From NCBI GenBank assembly GCA_029007575.1, contig JAQXIB010000221.1, forward strand, positions 1 through 9,958: a DNA stretch of 9,958 nt, read 5' to 3'. Under the pieces are notes generated by a model that saw nothing but the letters and a program-made list of their open reading frames with translations, was not told where the DNA came from and did not search any database. Both the position numbers and the translations under genes were made by a program. This DNA is from Clostridiales bacterium. GTDB lineage: Bacteria > Bacillota > Clostridia > Oscillospirales > Ruminococcaceae. Each line of letters begins with the position of its first letter. The first letter of the stretch is position 1. Of the stretch, positions 1 through 6,299 are shown piece by piece.

Positions 1-801
1 CCGCCGCCGGATATGCGTGAATGGAATGAAATGCTGGCAAGGATCGCAAAATGCGATAAGACCGTCACGATCGGATTGGTCGGCAAGTATGTCCAACTGC
101 ATGACGCCTATCTCTCGGTTGCGGAAGCATTGCAGCACGGCGGATATGAGAACGGCGCGTCGGTGATTATACGATGGATTGATTCCGAACAGATCACCAG
201 AGACAATGTTGCACAAATGCTTCAGGACTGTGACGGTATTTTGGTTCCGGGAGGGTTTGGCAATCGGGGCATTGAAGGGAAAATTTTAACCTGTCAGTAT
301 GCGCGTGAAAACGATATTCCGTATCTCGGCATTTGTTTGGGCATGCAGATTGCGGTGATTGAATTTGCCAGAAATGTATTGGGGTATGCCGATGCGAACT
401 CGGGCGAATTTTCTTCCGAAAGCAAACATGCCGTGATCGACTTGATGCCGGATCAGCACGGCAATATTCCCAAAGGCGGAACCATGCGGCTCGGTGCGTA
501 TCCGTGTAAGATTAAACCGGGCTCCATGCTGGAAAGAGCGTACAAGACCGATTTTATCAAGGAACGTCATCGTCATCGTTACGAGTTCAGCAATCCGTAT
601 AAAGAAGAAATCGAAGCAAACGGCATGATGATTACCGGAAGCTCGCCGGACGGGCTGTTGGCGGAAGCCGTAGAAATACCGGATAACCGATTTTTTGTCG
701 GCGTGCAGTATCATCCGGAATTTAAGAGTCGTCCGAACCGGGCGCATCCGCTGTTCCGCGAGTTAATTGCGGCAGCTTTAGAGCAAAAAGAGAAAAAATA
801 A
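1..801 (+). CDS. pyrG: CTP synthase, C-terminal glutaminase part (left-truncated)
   Basis: CTP synthase makes CTP from UTP, ATP and glutamine, the last step of de novo pyrimidine nucleotide synthesis in the cytosol. The reading frame is open from base 1 (Pro-Pro-Pro-Asp before the first Met at 13), so the gene enters from the left. About 266 residues remain, against roughly 530-550 for the family, so the N-terminal synthetase domain lies outside the window. What remains is the linker plus the class I glutamine amidotransferase domain. Counting from the Met at 13, the oxyanion strand PGGFGNRG is at 79-86, the nucleophile elbow GICLGMQ has Cys108, and the YHPEF motif supplies His234 and Glu236 of the triad. 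The domain looks intact and ends in a lysine-rich tail. No terminator follows and dapL starts 55 nt later, so cotranscription is plausible. The assignment is secure; the family is very conserved. Confidence 0.97.
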   Translation, partial: PPPDMREWNEMLARIAKCDKTVTIGLVGKYVQLHDAYLSVAEALQHGGYENGASVIIRWIDSEQITRDNVAQMLQDCDGILVPGGFGNRGIEGKILTCQYARENDIPYLGICLGMQIAVIEFARNVLGYADANSGEFSSESKHAVIDLMPDQHGNIPKGGTMRLGAYPCKIKPGSMLERAYKTDFIKERHRHRYEFSNPYKEEIEANGMMITGSSPDGLLAEAVEIPDNRFFVGVQYHPEFKSRPNRAHPLFRELIAAALEQKEKK

Positions 802-856
802 GGAATATTGTGCTGCTCAAAAGATGCATGCAGGATCAGAAAGGAACGGGATTGAG

Positions 857-2038
857 ATGGAGATTAACAAAAACTTTAAGCAGGTGGAAGACAGCTATTT
901 GTTTTCCACGATCAACAAAAAGGTAACCGCATATCAGGCAGCTCATCCGGATAGTAATATTATTCGGCTTGGTATCGGTGATGTGACGTTGCCGTTGTGT
1001 GACGCTGTGGTGACAGCTATGCGAAATGCGGTCACTGAGATGTCCAAAAAGGAAACCTTTCGCGGATACGGTCCGGAACAGGGATATGCGTTTTTGAGAG
1101 AGGCAATCCAAAAGTATTATCTTCGCCGTCAGGTGGAACTGGAAGCAGATGAGATTTTTGTCAGCGACGGAGCCAAAAGCGATATCGGAAATATTTTGGA
1201 TCTTTTTTCCACCAATAATACGGTGTTGGTGCCGGATCCGGTTTATCCGGTTTATGTTGACACCAATAAGATGGCAGGACGTAAAATCGTATACGCCAAC
1301 GCCAATGCGGATAATCAATTCTTGCCGTTGCCGGATGAGAGCATGGATGTCGATATCATCTATCTGTGTTCGCCGAATAATCCGACCGGTGCGGTGTATA
1401 ATAAGGAACAGTTGCAGCTTTGGGTAGATTATGCGTTAGAGCATCAGGCGATCATTTTGTTTGACTCAGCTTATGAGGCATTCATTCAGGAGGATCTGCC
1501 GCATAGTATTTACGAAATCGAAGGGGCAAAACAATGTGCTATTGAATTTTGTTCCTTCTCGAAAACGGCAGGTTTTACCGGAACGCGATGCGGCTATACC
1601 GTAGTACCGACCGCTTTGACGAGAGAAGGCTTTTCACTGCATAACATGTGGCTGCGCCGGCAAACAACAAAATTTAACGGCGTTCCTTATATTGTACAGC
1701 GCGGCGCGGAAGCTGTTTTTTCGGAAGACGGTCAGAAAGAAACACGCGACAATATTAAATATTATCTGGAAAATGCGAATATTATCGCGGAACGTTTGCG
1801 TCGATTGCATATTAAATATACCGGCGGAATGAATTCTCCATATATTTGGATGGAGTGTCCGAATAACATGAAATCGTGGGAATTTTTTGATTATTTGCTG
1901 GAAAAAGCGAATGTTGTCGGAACTCCCGGAAGCGGATTTGGCTCTAACGGTGAAGGCTATTTCAGACTCACCGCTTTTAATAGTATGGAAAAAACATCTG
2001 AAGCAGCTTTACGCATAGAGCACTTGCTGAAGAAATAA
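857..2038 (+). CDS. dapL: LL-diaminopimelate aminotransferase
   Basis: This PLP enzyme converts tetrahydrodipicolinate directly to LL-2,6-diaminopimelate with glutamate as amino donor. It bypasses the acylated intermediates of the DapD/DapC/DapE route and feeds lysine and peptidoglycan synthesis. From ATG 857 it is 393 residues, near the usual length of about 400-410. It is a fold-type I aminotransferase: the N-terminal RLGIGDVTLPL motif at 37-47, the SDGAKSD segment near 103-109, PNNPTG with Asn174, Asp203 and Tyr206 for the cofactor, SFSKTAGFTGTR with the Schiff-base Lys236 and phosphate-binding Arg244, and Arg370 for the substrate carboxylate. The start at 857 is preferred because AAGGA lies 11 nt upstream and the protein then begins MEINKNF as in family members. 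An in-frame ATG at 824 would add 11 residues without homology. The RLGIGDVTLPL and SDGAKSD signatures separate it from ordinary aspartate aminotransferases. DapL is common in Clostridia. Confidence 0.94.
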   Translation: MEINKNFKQVEDSYLFSTINKKVTAYQAAHPDSNIIRLGIGDVTLPLCDAVVTAMRNAVTEMSKKETFRGYGPEQGYAFLREAIQKYYLRRQVELEADEIFVSDGAKSDIGNILDLFSTNNTVLVPDPVYPVYVDTNKMAGRKIVYANANADNQFLPLPDESMDVDIIYLCSPNNPTGAVYNKEQLQLWVDYALEHQAIILFDSAYEAFIQEDLPHSIYEIEGAKQCAIEFCSFSKTAGFTGTRCGYTVVPTALTREGFSLHNMWLRRQTTKFNGVPYIVQRGAEAVFSEDGQKETRDNIKYYLENANIIAERLRRLHIKYTGGMNSPYIWMECPNNMKSWEFFDYLLEKANVVGTPGSGFGSNGEGYFRLTAFNSMEKTSEAALRIEHLLKK

Positions 2039-2041
2039 CCG

Positions 2042-2079
2042 AAAAAGCCCTTGCTTTAAACTCAAAGCAGGGGCTTTTT
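2042..2079 (+). terminator. Rho-independent terminator after dapL
   Basis: A 16-bp stem (2042-2057 with 2064-2079, one G-U pair) has a 6-nt loop and begins three bases after the dapL stop. The 3' arm ends in five T residues (2075-2079), followed by a T-rich stretch. The 5' arm starts with five A residues, so the hairpin could also work on the opposite strand. It closes the pyrG-dapL unit. Confidence 0.92.
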
Positions 2080-2105
2080 GGTGTTTTAGCATAATGTCGG
2101 CGGCA

Positions 2106-2134
2106 TTGACTGTTATATAATTATGTGGTAGAAT
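2106..2134 (+). promoter_or_regulatory. Sigma-A promoter with extended -10 for the glycosyltransferase operon
   Basis: The -35 box TTGACT (2106-2111) and the -10 box TAGAAT (2129-2134) are separated by exactly 17 bp. A TG dinucleotide at 2126-2127, one base before the -10, makes it an extended -10 promoter. Transcription should begin near 2141, leaving a leader of about 210 nt before the ATG at 2353. The promoter sits just beyond the dapL terminator, so the envelope genes form their own unit. Confidence 0.8.
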
Positions 2135-2140
2135 ATTGAT

Positions 2141-2352
2141 AAATCATGTAAGAATCTTTTCATATATGTGAAAATTTATAGACCAATATCCGTATAGTGC
2201 TTGCGGCGCTATTTTTGAATTGTGCGGTATTTCCACATGGATAACGTAAGAAATTTGTAAGAAATATGATAACTTATTTGTAATGGAAATATGGTTTAAT
2301 GATGACAGGAAAAAACGATTCCGGATATTGTTTCATCGAAAGGATAATATTT
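2141..2352 (+). promoter_or_regulatory. Long AT-rich 5' leader with repeated GTAAG motifs
   Basis: This stretch has no convincing gene. It holds an inverted repeat TTTTCA/TGAAAA (2157-2162 with 2169-2174). It also holds GTAAGAAAT twice, at 2246-2254 and 2257-2265, exactly 11 bp apart. Related hexamers are TGTAAG at 2147-2152 and TGTAAT at 2279-2284. Direct repeats one helical turn apart are typical of OmpR-family response regulator sites. No riboswitch class was recognised. The Shine-Dalgarno AAAGGA for the downstream gene is at 2339-2344. Confidence 0.35.
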
Positions 2353-3426
2353 ATGAAATACACAATAAATATGGTATCATCTGCCGATACTGTCAAGGGG
2401 CAGGGAGTAGGCTCTGCTTATGATGAGCAGGTCAATCTGGTAAAAGAAGGCTTGAGCGACCGCTTCGACGTTTATGAAAATAAGCGGATGCTTGCTGATA
2501 TCACCCATTATCATACCGTAAATTTTCGGTATTTTTTGAGTATTCCTTTCACCAAGCATGCAGGTACGACGGTCGGATATGTGCATTTTTTGCCGGAAAC
2601 GATGGAATCCAGTCTGAACCTTCCTTTTTTGATCAAAAAGATTTTTTACGCTTATCTGATCCGTTTCTATAAAAGAATGGATTATTTAGTGACGGTCAAT
2701 CCGTATTTTATTGAACGTTTGGCGGCATATGGGGTAGATCCCGACAAGGTCACTTATATCCCGAATTTTGTTTGTGACAGCACCTTTTATCCTTTGTCGT
2801 CAGAGGATAAGAAAAAATTGCGGGTGCAATACGGCTTGCCGCCGGAACATTTTACTGTGGTTTGTGCAGGCCAGCTTCAGCGACGAAAGGGAATTTTCGA
2901 TTTTATCGAGCTTGCAAAACAAATGCCGGAGTTTCAATTTGTTTGGGCAGGAGGTTTTTCGTTCGGTAGAATTACCGACGGATATGAGGACGTCAAAAAA
3001 GTGGTGGAGAATCCGCCGGATAACATCAAATTTACAGGGATTGTCGATCGGGATAAAATGAATGAAATTTATAATCTTGCCGATGTGATGTTTTTGCCGT
3101 CCTATGAGGAATTATTCCCAATGACAATTTTGGAAGCAATGAATTGTCGTGTTCCGCTGTTGCTTCGGGATATTCCGATTTATGAAAACATCTTGTTTGA
3201 TTATTATCTGAGAGCAAAAGATAATAACGGATTTGCGGAGATTTTAACCCGATTACAGAATGATCCTGAATATTATAATCAAGCGGTGGAACAATCATGG
3301 AAAGGGCATTGCTTTTATAATAAAGAACATGTTTTGTCCATGTGGGACGAATTTTATACTGAATTAGTAAGGGAGAAACAGCTTGTCAAATCAAAATCAA
3401 AAATCAAAGCCAAATCAGAAATTTAA
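2353..3426 (+). CDS. GT4 glycosyltransferase, probable glycolipid (LafB/CpoA-like) synthase
   Basis: Family 4 retaining glycosyltransferase, 357 residues, two Rossmann-like domains and no signal peptide. The start at 2353 is chosen because AAAGGA lies 8 nt upstream; an in-frame ATG at 2299 has no ribosome site and would add an unrelated 18 residues. The N-terminal motif MVSSADTVKGQGVGSAY (7-23), the segment GYVHFLPETMESSL (75-88), YIPNFV (135-140), the donor-site loop GQLQRRKG (173-180), WAGGFSFG (198-205) and the EX7E motif (Glu253 to Glu261 in EELFPMTILE) match, from memory, Firmicute glycosyltransferases that add a second sugar to glucosyl-diacylglycerol, such as pneumococcal CpoA/LafB. 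It would act at the cytoplasmic face of the membrane, making glycolipid or lipoteichoic acid anchors. The exact sugar and acceptor cannot be read from sequence. The last 44 nt overlap the next gene, which points to translational coupling. Confidence 0.82.
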   Translation: MKYTINMVSSADTVKGQGVGSAYDEQVNLVKEGLSDRFDVYENKRMLADITHYHTVNFRYFLSIPFTKHAGTTVGYVHFLPETMESSLNLPFLIKKIFYAYLIRFYKRMDYLVTVNPYFIERLAAYGVDPDKVTYIPNFVCDSTFYPLSSEDKKKLRVQYGLPPEHFTVVCAGQLQRRKGIFDFIELAKQMPEFQFVWAGGFSFGRITDGYEDVKKVVENPPDNIKFTGIVDRDKMNEIYNLADVMFLPSYEELFPMTILEAMNCRVPLLLRDIPIYENILFDYYLRAKDNNGFAEILTRLQNDPEYYNQAVEQSWKGHCFYNKEHVLSMWDEFYTELVREKQLVKSKSKIKAKSEI

Positions 3427-4456
3427 ATGGATCAACGGCACGATTATTATTGTATCGATTATTGCTTTAATAGCTTATGTTTTTATCGTAGATAAACCAG
3501 CTAATATTTTGTCAGCGGTATTTACTGTAAAGCCAATATGGCTGTCGGCAGCCGGATTGATGATGATTTGTTATTGGCTGATGGAGAGCGGAATATTGCA
3601 TCTGGTCACGAAAAAATTGTATCCCGAACAGCACTTTATCAATACGTTAAGCACATCAATGATCGGACAGTTTTATAATTGCATTACACCATTTGCAAGC
3701 GGCGGACAACCTATGCAGGCGTACAGCATGGTCAGCTACGGCGTTCCGCTGGGAATAGCGGGCAGTTCCTTGCTGGTGAAGTTTATTGTTTATCAATTTT
3801 CGCTGACGCTGTATTCTTTGGTGATGCTGATTGCCTATTGGGGCTTTTTTTCTGCCAAAGTCAGTGGCTTGGCAGCACTTTCTATCTTGGGATTTTCCAT
3901 CAATATGGCGGTCATGTTAGGCTTGATTTTCATCGGTTTTGCAAAAGGAATCGCAAAAAAAATTACGGCTGCCGCAATTCGCTTTTTGGCAAAGCTGCAT
4001 TTGATCAAGCATCCGGAGCAAAAAATTGAATCTGCCTTTCAGGAGCTGGAACAATTTCATGGCGGATTTGAACTGATCAGACATAATATTGGCACAATTT
4101 TCAATATGTTTTGGATGTCGGTGATGCAACTGACTGTATTTTTTCTGATACCGTATTTTTTGTGTCTAGCTTTTGGCAAATCAGGCGTATCACCGCTGCA
4201 GGTGATTGCCGCCCAAGCATTTGTCAGCATGATTACCGCCTTTGTTCCTCTGCCGGGAGCAGCCGGAGGGGCAGAGATCAGCTTTGTAACATTTTTTGCC
4301 ATTTTTATGAGCGGCAGCGATTTGAATCTGTCCATGCTGCTTTGGCGGATATTGACCTTTTATTGTCCGATTGTAGTCGGAGCGGCTTTTTCGTTCGGCT
4401 TTACGAGCGGCGGAAATCGCATACAAAAGCCATGTTCCTCAAAACCTGCCGCGTAG
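3383..4456 (+). CDS. Lysylphosphatidylglycerol synthase TM-like / flippase-like membrane protein
   Basis: Multi-pass membrane protein of 357 residues in the UPF0104/AglD-like family (PF03706, TIGR00374), the membrane domain also found in MprF. It starts at TTG 3383, supported by AAGGGAG 7 nt upstream. That start lies inside the glycosyltransferase gene (44-nt overlap), and no better start exists before the first membrane segment. After a basic N-terminus, hydrophobic helices can be seen near residues 18-36, 52-70, 125-155, 163-187, 235-264, 275-290, 300-310 and 317-340. Family-type motifs are FASGGQPMQ (104-112), PLPGAAGGAE (289-298) and WRILTFY (321-327). There is no C-terminal GNAT-like aminoacyl-transferase domain as in full MprF, so it should not lysinylate lipids by itself. 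Linked to a glycolipid glycosyltransferase, it may help translocate or synthesise envelope glycolipids. That role is inference; the family assignment is firm. Confidence 0.85.
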   Translation: MSNQNQKSKPNQKFKWINGTIIIVSIIALIAYVFIVDKPANILSAVFTVKPIWLSAAGLMMICYWLMESGILHLVTKKLYPEQHFINTLSTSMIGQFYNCITPFASGGQPMQAYSMVSYGVPLGIAGSSLLVKFIVYQFSLTLYSLVMLIAYWGFFSAKVSGLAALSILGFSINMAVMLGLIFIGFAKGIAKKITAAAIRFLAKLHLIKHPEQKIESAFQELEQFHGGFELIRHNIGTIFNMFWMSVMQLTVFFLIPYFLCLAFGKSGVSPLQVIAAQAFVSMITAFVPLPGAAGGAEISFVTFFAIFMSGSDLNLSMLLWRILTFYCPIVVGAAFSFGFTSGGNRIQKPCSSKPAA

Positions 4457-4510
4457 ATAATATGGGGCTGTCGCTCGTGATTTTACTCACTTGCGACAGC
4501 CCCATGTTAT
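4457..4510 (+). terminator. Hairpin between convergent genes, probable bidirectional terminator
   Basis: An 18-bp stem pairs 4457-4474 with 4493-4510 (one T-G pair). Above it are a small internal loop and a 4-bp stem, GTGA/TCAC (4477-4480 with 4487-4490), closed by TTTTAC. It fills the whole gap between the end of the flippase-like gene (4456) and the stop codon of the minus-strand gene (4510-4512). Neither side has a long T run: the plus side continues GTTATTATT and the minus side ATATTATC, so termination may be imperfect. Confidence 0.65.
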
Positions 4511-5364
4511 TATTCCGATTCTGTTCCTGCCAGATGGTAAATGGTTTGCCGATAACGTGTAACCGATTCTTCAGATAACAAAAACATATCGTCCTCCGAA
4601 TATTTACCGTCGAATATAAAAATTTCTGTCCGACTGCTGTAATTTTGAATCCAGTGGCGTAAAGCTGGCTTTCGGGATTCAAAATCATAAAAGGAAATGT
4701 TGGTTTCCATGCTGCCGGTAATTTTGGTGAACAATGTGTCCGCGTTCCCGATCAGCTGCGGTGTAATTCGTTGTTCGATCAATTTTTTCGCCATTTCCAA
4801 ATCCAACTGATATTCCGTGTCAAATAAAACGATGTCCTTAAACCGCTTGCCGTCCAGTAGCTGATAACCTTTTCTGATGTTTACGGATTCATTTATCATA
4901 TCACTTTGCACATTATATTCTACTCCTTGCAGACTATCTGCAAGAGTGATCAGACTGTTTTCATCCAACAAGGCATAACGATCCACTGAAACGCGGAGAG
5001 CTTGCTTTACTGCTCGTACCGCATCGATTGCGCCGCCGCGCTGGAAATACCGGTTTAAGGTATCGTTCTGTAACCCGACGCTGATTTGTGTTTGTGTAGG
5101 GATGCCTGCCAGCGATAATACTGCATGCTGCGCGTCAAATCTCATCAGCGTAAAAAACAAAGCATTGTTTTCGGAGCGATCCCTGCCGATCAATAAAACG
5201 GAAAGATTGTCCTGAGATTTCGGAAGGTAAGTATCAGAAATGACCGAAGAATGACCACGTTTGTCATTGTTGTCCGGCATCATCATAAAAATGCTGCCGA
5301 TGGAAATTAATACTATCAACGAGGTAAAAAAAGTTAATAAGAAGATACGATATTTTTTTTTCAC
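4510..5364 (-). CDS. Divergent LytR-CpsA-Psr (LCP)-like membrane-anchored protein
   Basis: A 284-residue protein with a basic N-terminus and one membrane helix (about residues 5-29), so the rest should lie outside the membrane. It starts at GTG 5364, with AAAGGTGG 10 nt upstream. The extracellular part keeps the order of LCP domain elements: NLSVLLIGRD (53-62), a hydrophobic strand ending in GIPTQTQI (87-94, where LCP enzymes have SIPRDT), DTLNRYFQRGGAIDAV (101-116, like the klN-ayGG segment), VDRYALLD (127-134, like iDyYv-vD), DSLQGVEYNV (143-152, like lGGVdV-V), and YQLLDGKRF (167-175, like q-LdGeqAl). LCP enzymes transfer glycopolymers to peptidoglycan using arginines in the first and last of these blocks. 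Here the Arg-Asp of SIPRDT is replaced by Thr-Gln, and the YvRfR block reads IVLFDTEY. It is likely an inactive or repurposed relative. The family call is by motif order, not by an alignment. Confidence 0.6.
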   Translation of the reverse strand: MKKKYRIFLLTFFTSLIVLISIGSIFMMMPDNNDKRGHSSVISDTYLPKSQDNLSVLLIGRDRSENNALFFTLMRFDAQHAVLSLAGIPTQTQISVGLQNDTLNRYFQRGGAIDAVRAVKQALRVSVDRYALLDENSLITLADSLQGVEYNVQSDMINESVNIRKGYQLLDGKRFKDIVLFDTEYQLDLEMAKKLIEQRITPQLIGNADTLFTKITGSMETNISFYDFESRKPALRHWIQNYSSRTEIFIFDGKYSEDDMFLLSEESVTRYRQTIYHLAGTESE

Positions 5365-5590
5365 AACAGCAAAACCACCTTTCTGCTTTGAGCGACACTG
5401 CGATTAATATCATTATGGACAAAATTCAGATTTGATATGCCGAAATATCAACACAAAAGGCAGAAAGAAAAAAATAGCTTTACTTTTTATCGGAATGTAC
5501 TATAATAGATAATACTGATAAATATCTGCAGGGATAGCAGGAAAGGAGTATTTGCCTGATTGCAATTGCCGTCGGGTAAAGATATAATAT
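5365..5590. promoter_or_regulatory. Divergent intergenic region between the LCP-like gene and the first RCK gene
   Basis: It carries the ribosome site of the minus-strand gene (complement of 5375-5382). On the plus strand a probable sigma-A promoter has -35 TTTACT at 5479-5484, a 16-bp spacer and a perfect -10 TATAAT at 5501-5506. The only strong Shine-Dalgarno, AAAGGAG at 5542-5548, lies 42 nt before the RCK gene's ATG. I could not identify a clear promoter for the minus-strand gene. Confidence 0.5.
5479..5506 (+). promoter_or_regulatory. Probable sigma-A promoter for the RCK gene pair
   Basis: TTTACT (5479-5484, four of six consensus bases) and TATAAT (5501-5506, perfect) are 16 bp apart. 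Initiation would fall near 5513, giving a leader of about 78 nt before ATG 5591. The weak -35 lowers certainty. Confidence 0.55.
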
Positions 5591-6214
5591 ATGAATATTT
5601 TAGTCATCGGATGCGGTAAAGTGGGCTCGCAGCTTGCATCTATGTTAAGCGAAGAAGGACATGACGTTTCGGTGGTGGATCGGGACGCAAAAAATTTTGA
5701 GATGCTGGATGATAGCTTTTCCGGTATGACTACAGTGGGCGTTCCGATCGATCAGGATGTTCTGAAGCAGGCCGGAATTGAAAGCTGTGACGCGGTAGCG
5801 GCGGTCAGTCAGGATGATAACATCAATATCATGTGTTCGCAGTTGGCTCGGGAAATTTTCAAGGTGCCGTCTGTACTGGCACGAATCTATGATCCCGCCA
5901 GAGAGGATGTATTTTCTCATTTCGGATTGCATACGGTTTGTCCGACGAATTTGACGGTGTCCGCGGTGAAATCGGCGCTGACTGAAAACCAATCCATCCG
6001 TACGATCAATTTCGGAGCGCATACGTTGGCTTTTAATTTAATACAGGTACCGGATGAATTGGTGGGAAAGAAGGCAAGCAAGGCATCCGATAAGATTGCG
6101 GATAAGGATATTTTCGCTGTGATTCATGACAACTTTGATATTTCCTTAACGATTAAAGAAGACGTAGTATTACAAGAAAATGATATGTTGATTACAGTAG
6201 CTGTTATGGATTGA
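5591..6214 (+). CDS. TrkA/KtrA-type RCK potassium-uptake regulatory protein (first copy)
   Basis: Cytosolic ring-forming RCK protein of 207 residues that gates a Trk/Ktr-type potassium transporter in response to bound nucleotide. The N-terminal RCK_N Rossmann domain has the glycine-rich loop GCGKVG (7-12) and an acidic residue at the end of the second strand (VVDRD, Asp30), the usual pattern for NAD(H) or adenine nucleotide binding. The C-terminal RCK_C part starts around residue 138. The position usually occupied by a Gly-Asp pair after the third strand reads VGVPIDQ here, unlike the second copy (CGDGTT). The start at 5591 is fixed by the MNILVIGCG beginning, although no good ribosome site precedes it at normal spacing. 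It is followed 85 nt later by a related gene. No channel or TrkH/KtrB gene is present in the window. The family is clear; the partner is unknown. Confidence 0.88.
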   Translation: MNILVIGCGKVGSQLASMLSEEGHDVSVVDRDAKNFEMLDDSFSGMTTVGVPIDQDVLKQAGIESCDAVAAVSQDDNINIMCSQLAREIFKVPSVLARIYDPAREDVFSHFGLHTVCPTNLTVSAVKSALTENQSIRTINFGAHTLAFNLIQVPDELVGKKASKASDKIADKDIFAVIHDNFDISLTIKEDVVLQENDMLITVAVMD

Positions 6215-6240
6215 ATGCCGGGATAAATCAAGCAATTCTC

Positions 6241-6267
6241 TTTTGGATATTTAAGCTCGATCCAAAA
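6241..6267 (+). repeat. Perfect inverted repeat between the two RCK genes
   Basis: TTTTGGAT (6241-6248) and ATCCAAAA (6260-6267) form a perfect 8-bp stem with an 11-nt loop. No T run follows, so it is not a standard terminator. It may be an mRNA processing or stability element that sets different levels of the two proteins, or it may have no function. Confidence 0.4.
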
Positions 6268-6299
6268 ATGAATCAGTTGAGAAAGGTATGATTATAAAT

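Noticed and set aside
286..747. Long open frame on the minus strand inside pyrG (and similar antisense frames inside dapL, the RCK genes, trpX and trpY)
   Set aside because: They lie fully opposite well-identified conserved genes, show no family motifs and arise from the codon bias of the real frame.
824..856. Upstream in-frame start for dapL (ATG 824)
   Set aside because: The extra 11 residues are not typical of DapL, and the ribosome site AAGGA fits ATG 857 instead.
2299..2352. Upstream in-frame start for the glycosyltransferase (ATG 2299)
   Set aside because: There is no Shine-Dalgarno before it, and the added 18 residues do not look like a GT4 N-terminus. AAAGGA fits ATG 2353.
4510..5364. 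Pseudogene interpretation of the LCP-like gene
   Set aside because: The frame is intact over 284 codons, with a good GTG start, ribosome site and membrane anchor, so loss of the arginines looks like divergence rather than decay.
6241..6267. Hairpin between the RCK genes as a transcription terminator
   Set aside because: No T run follows the 3' arm, and the next gene has no promoter of its own that I can see, so readthrough is expected.
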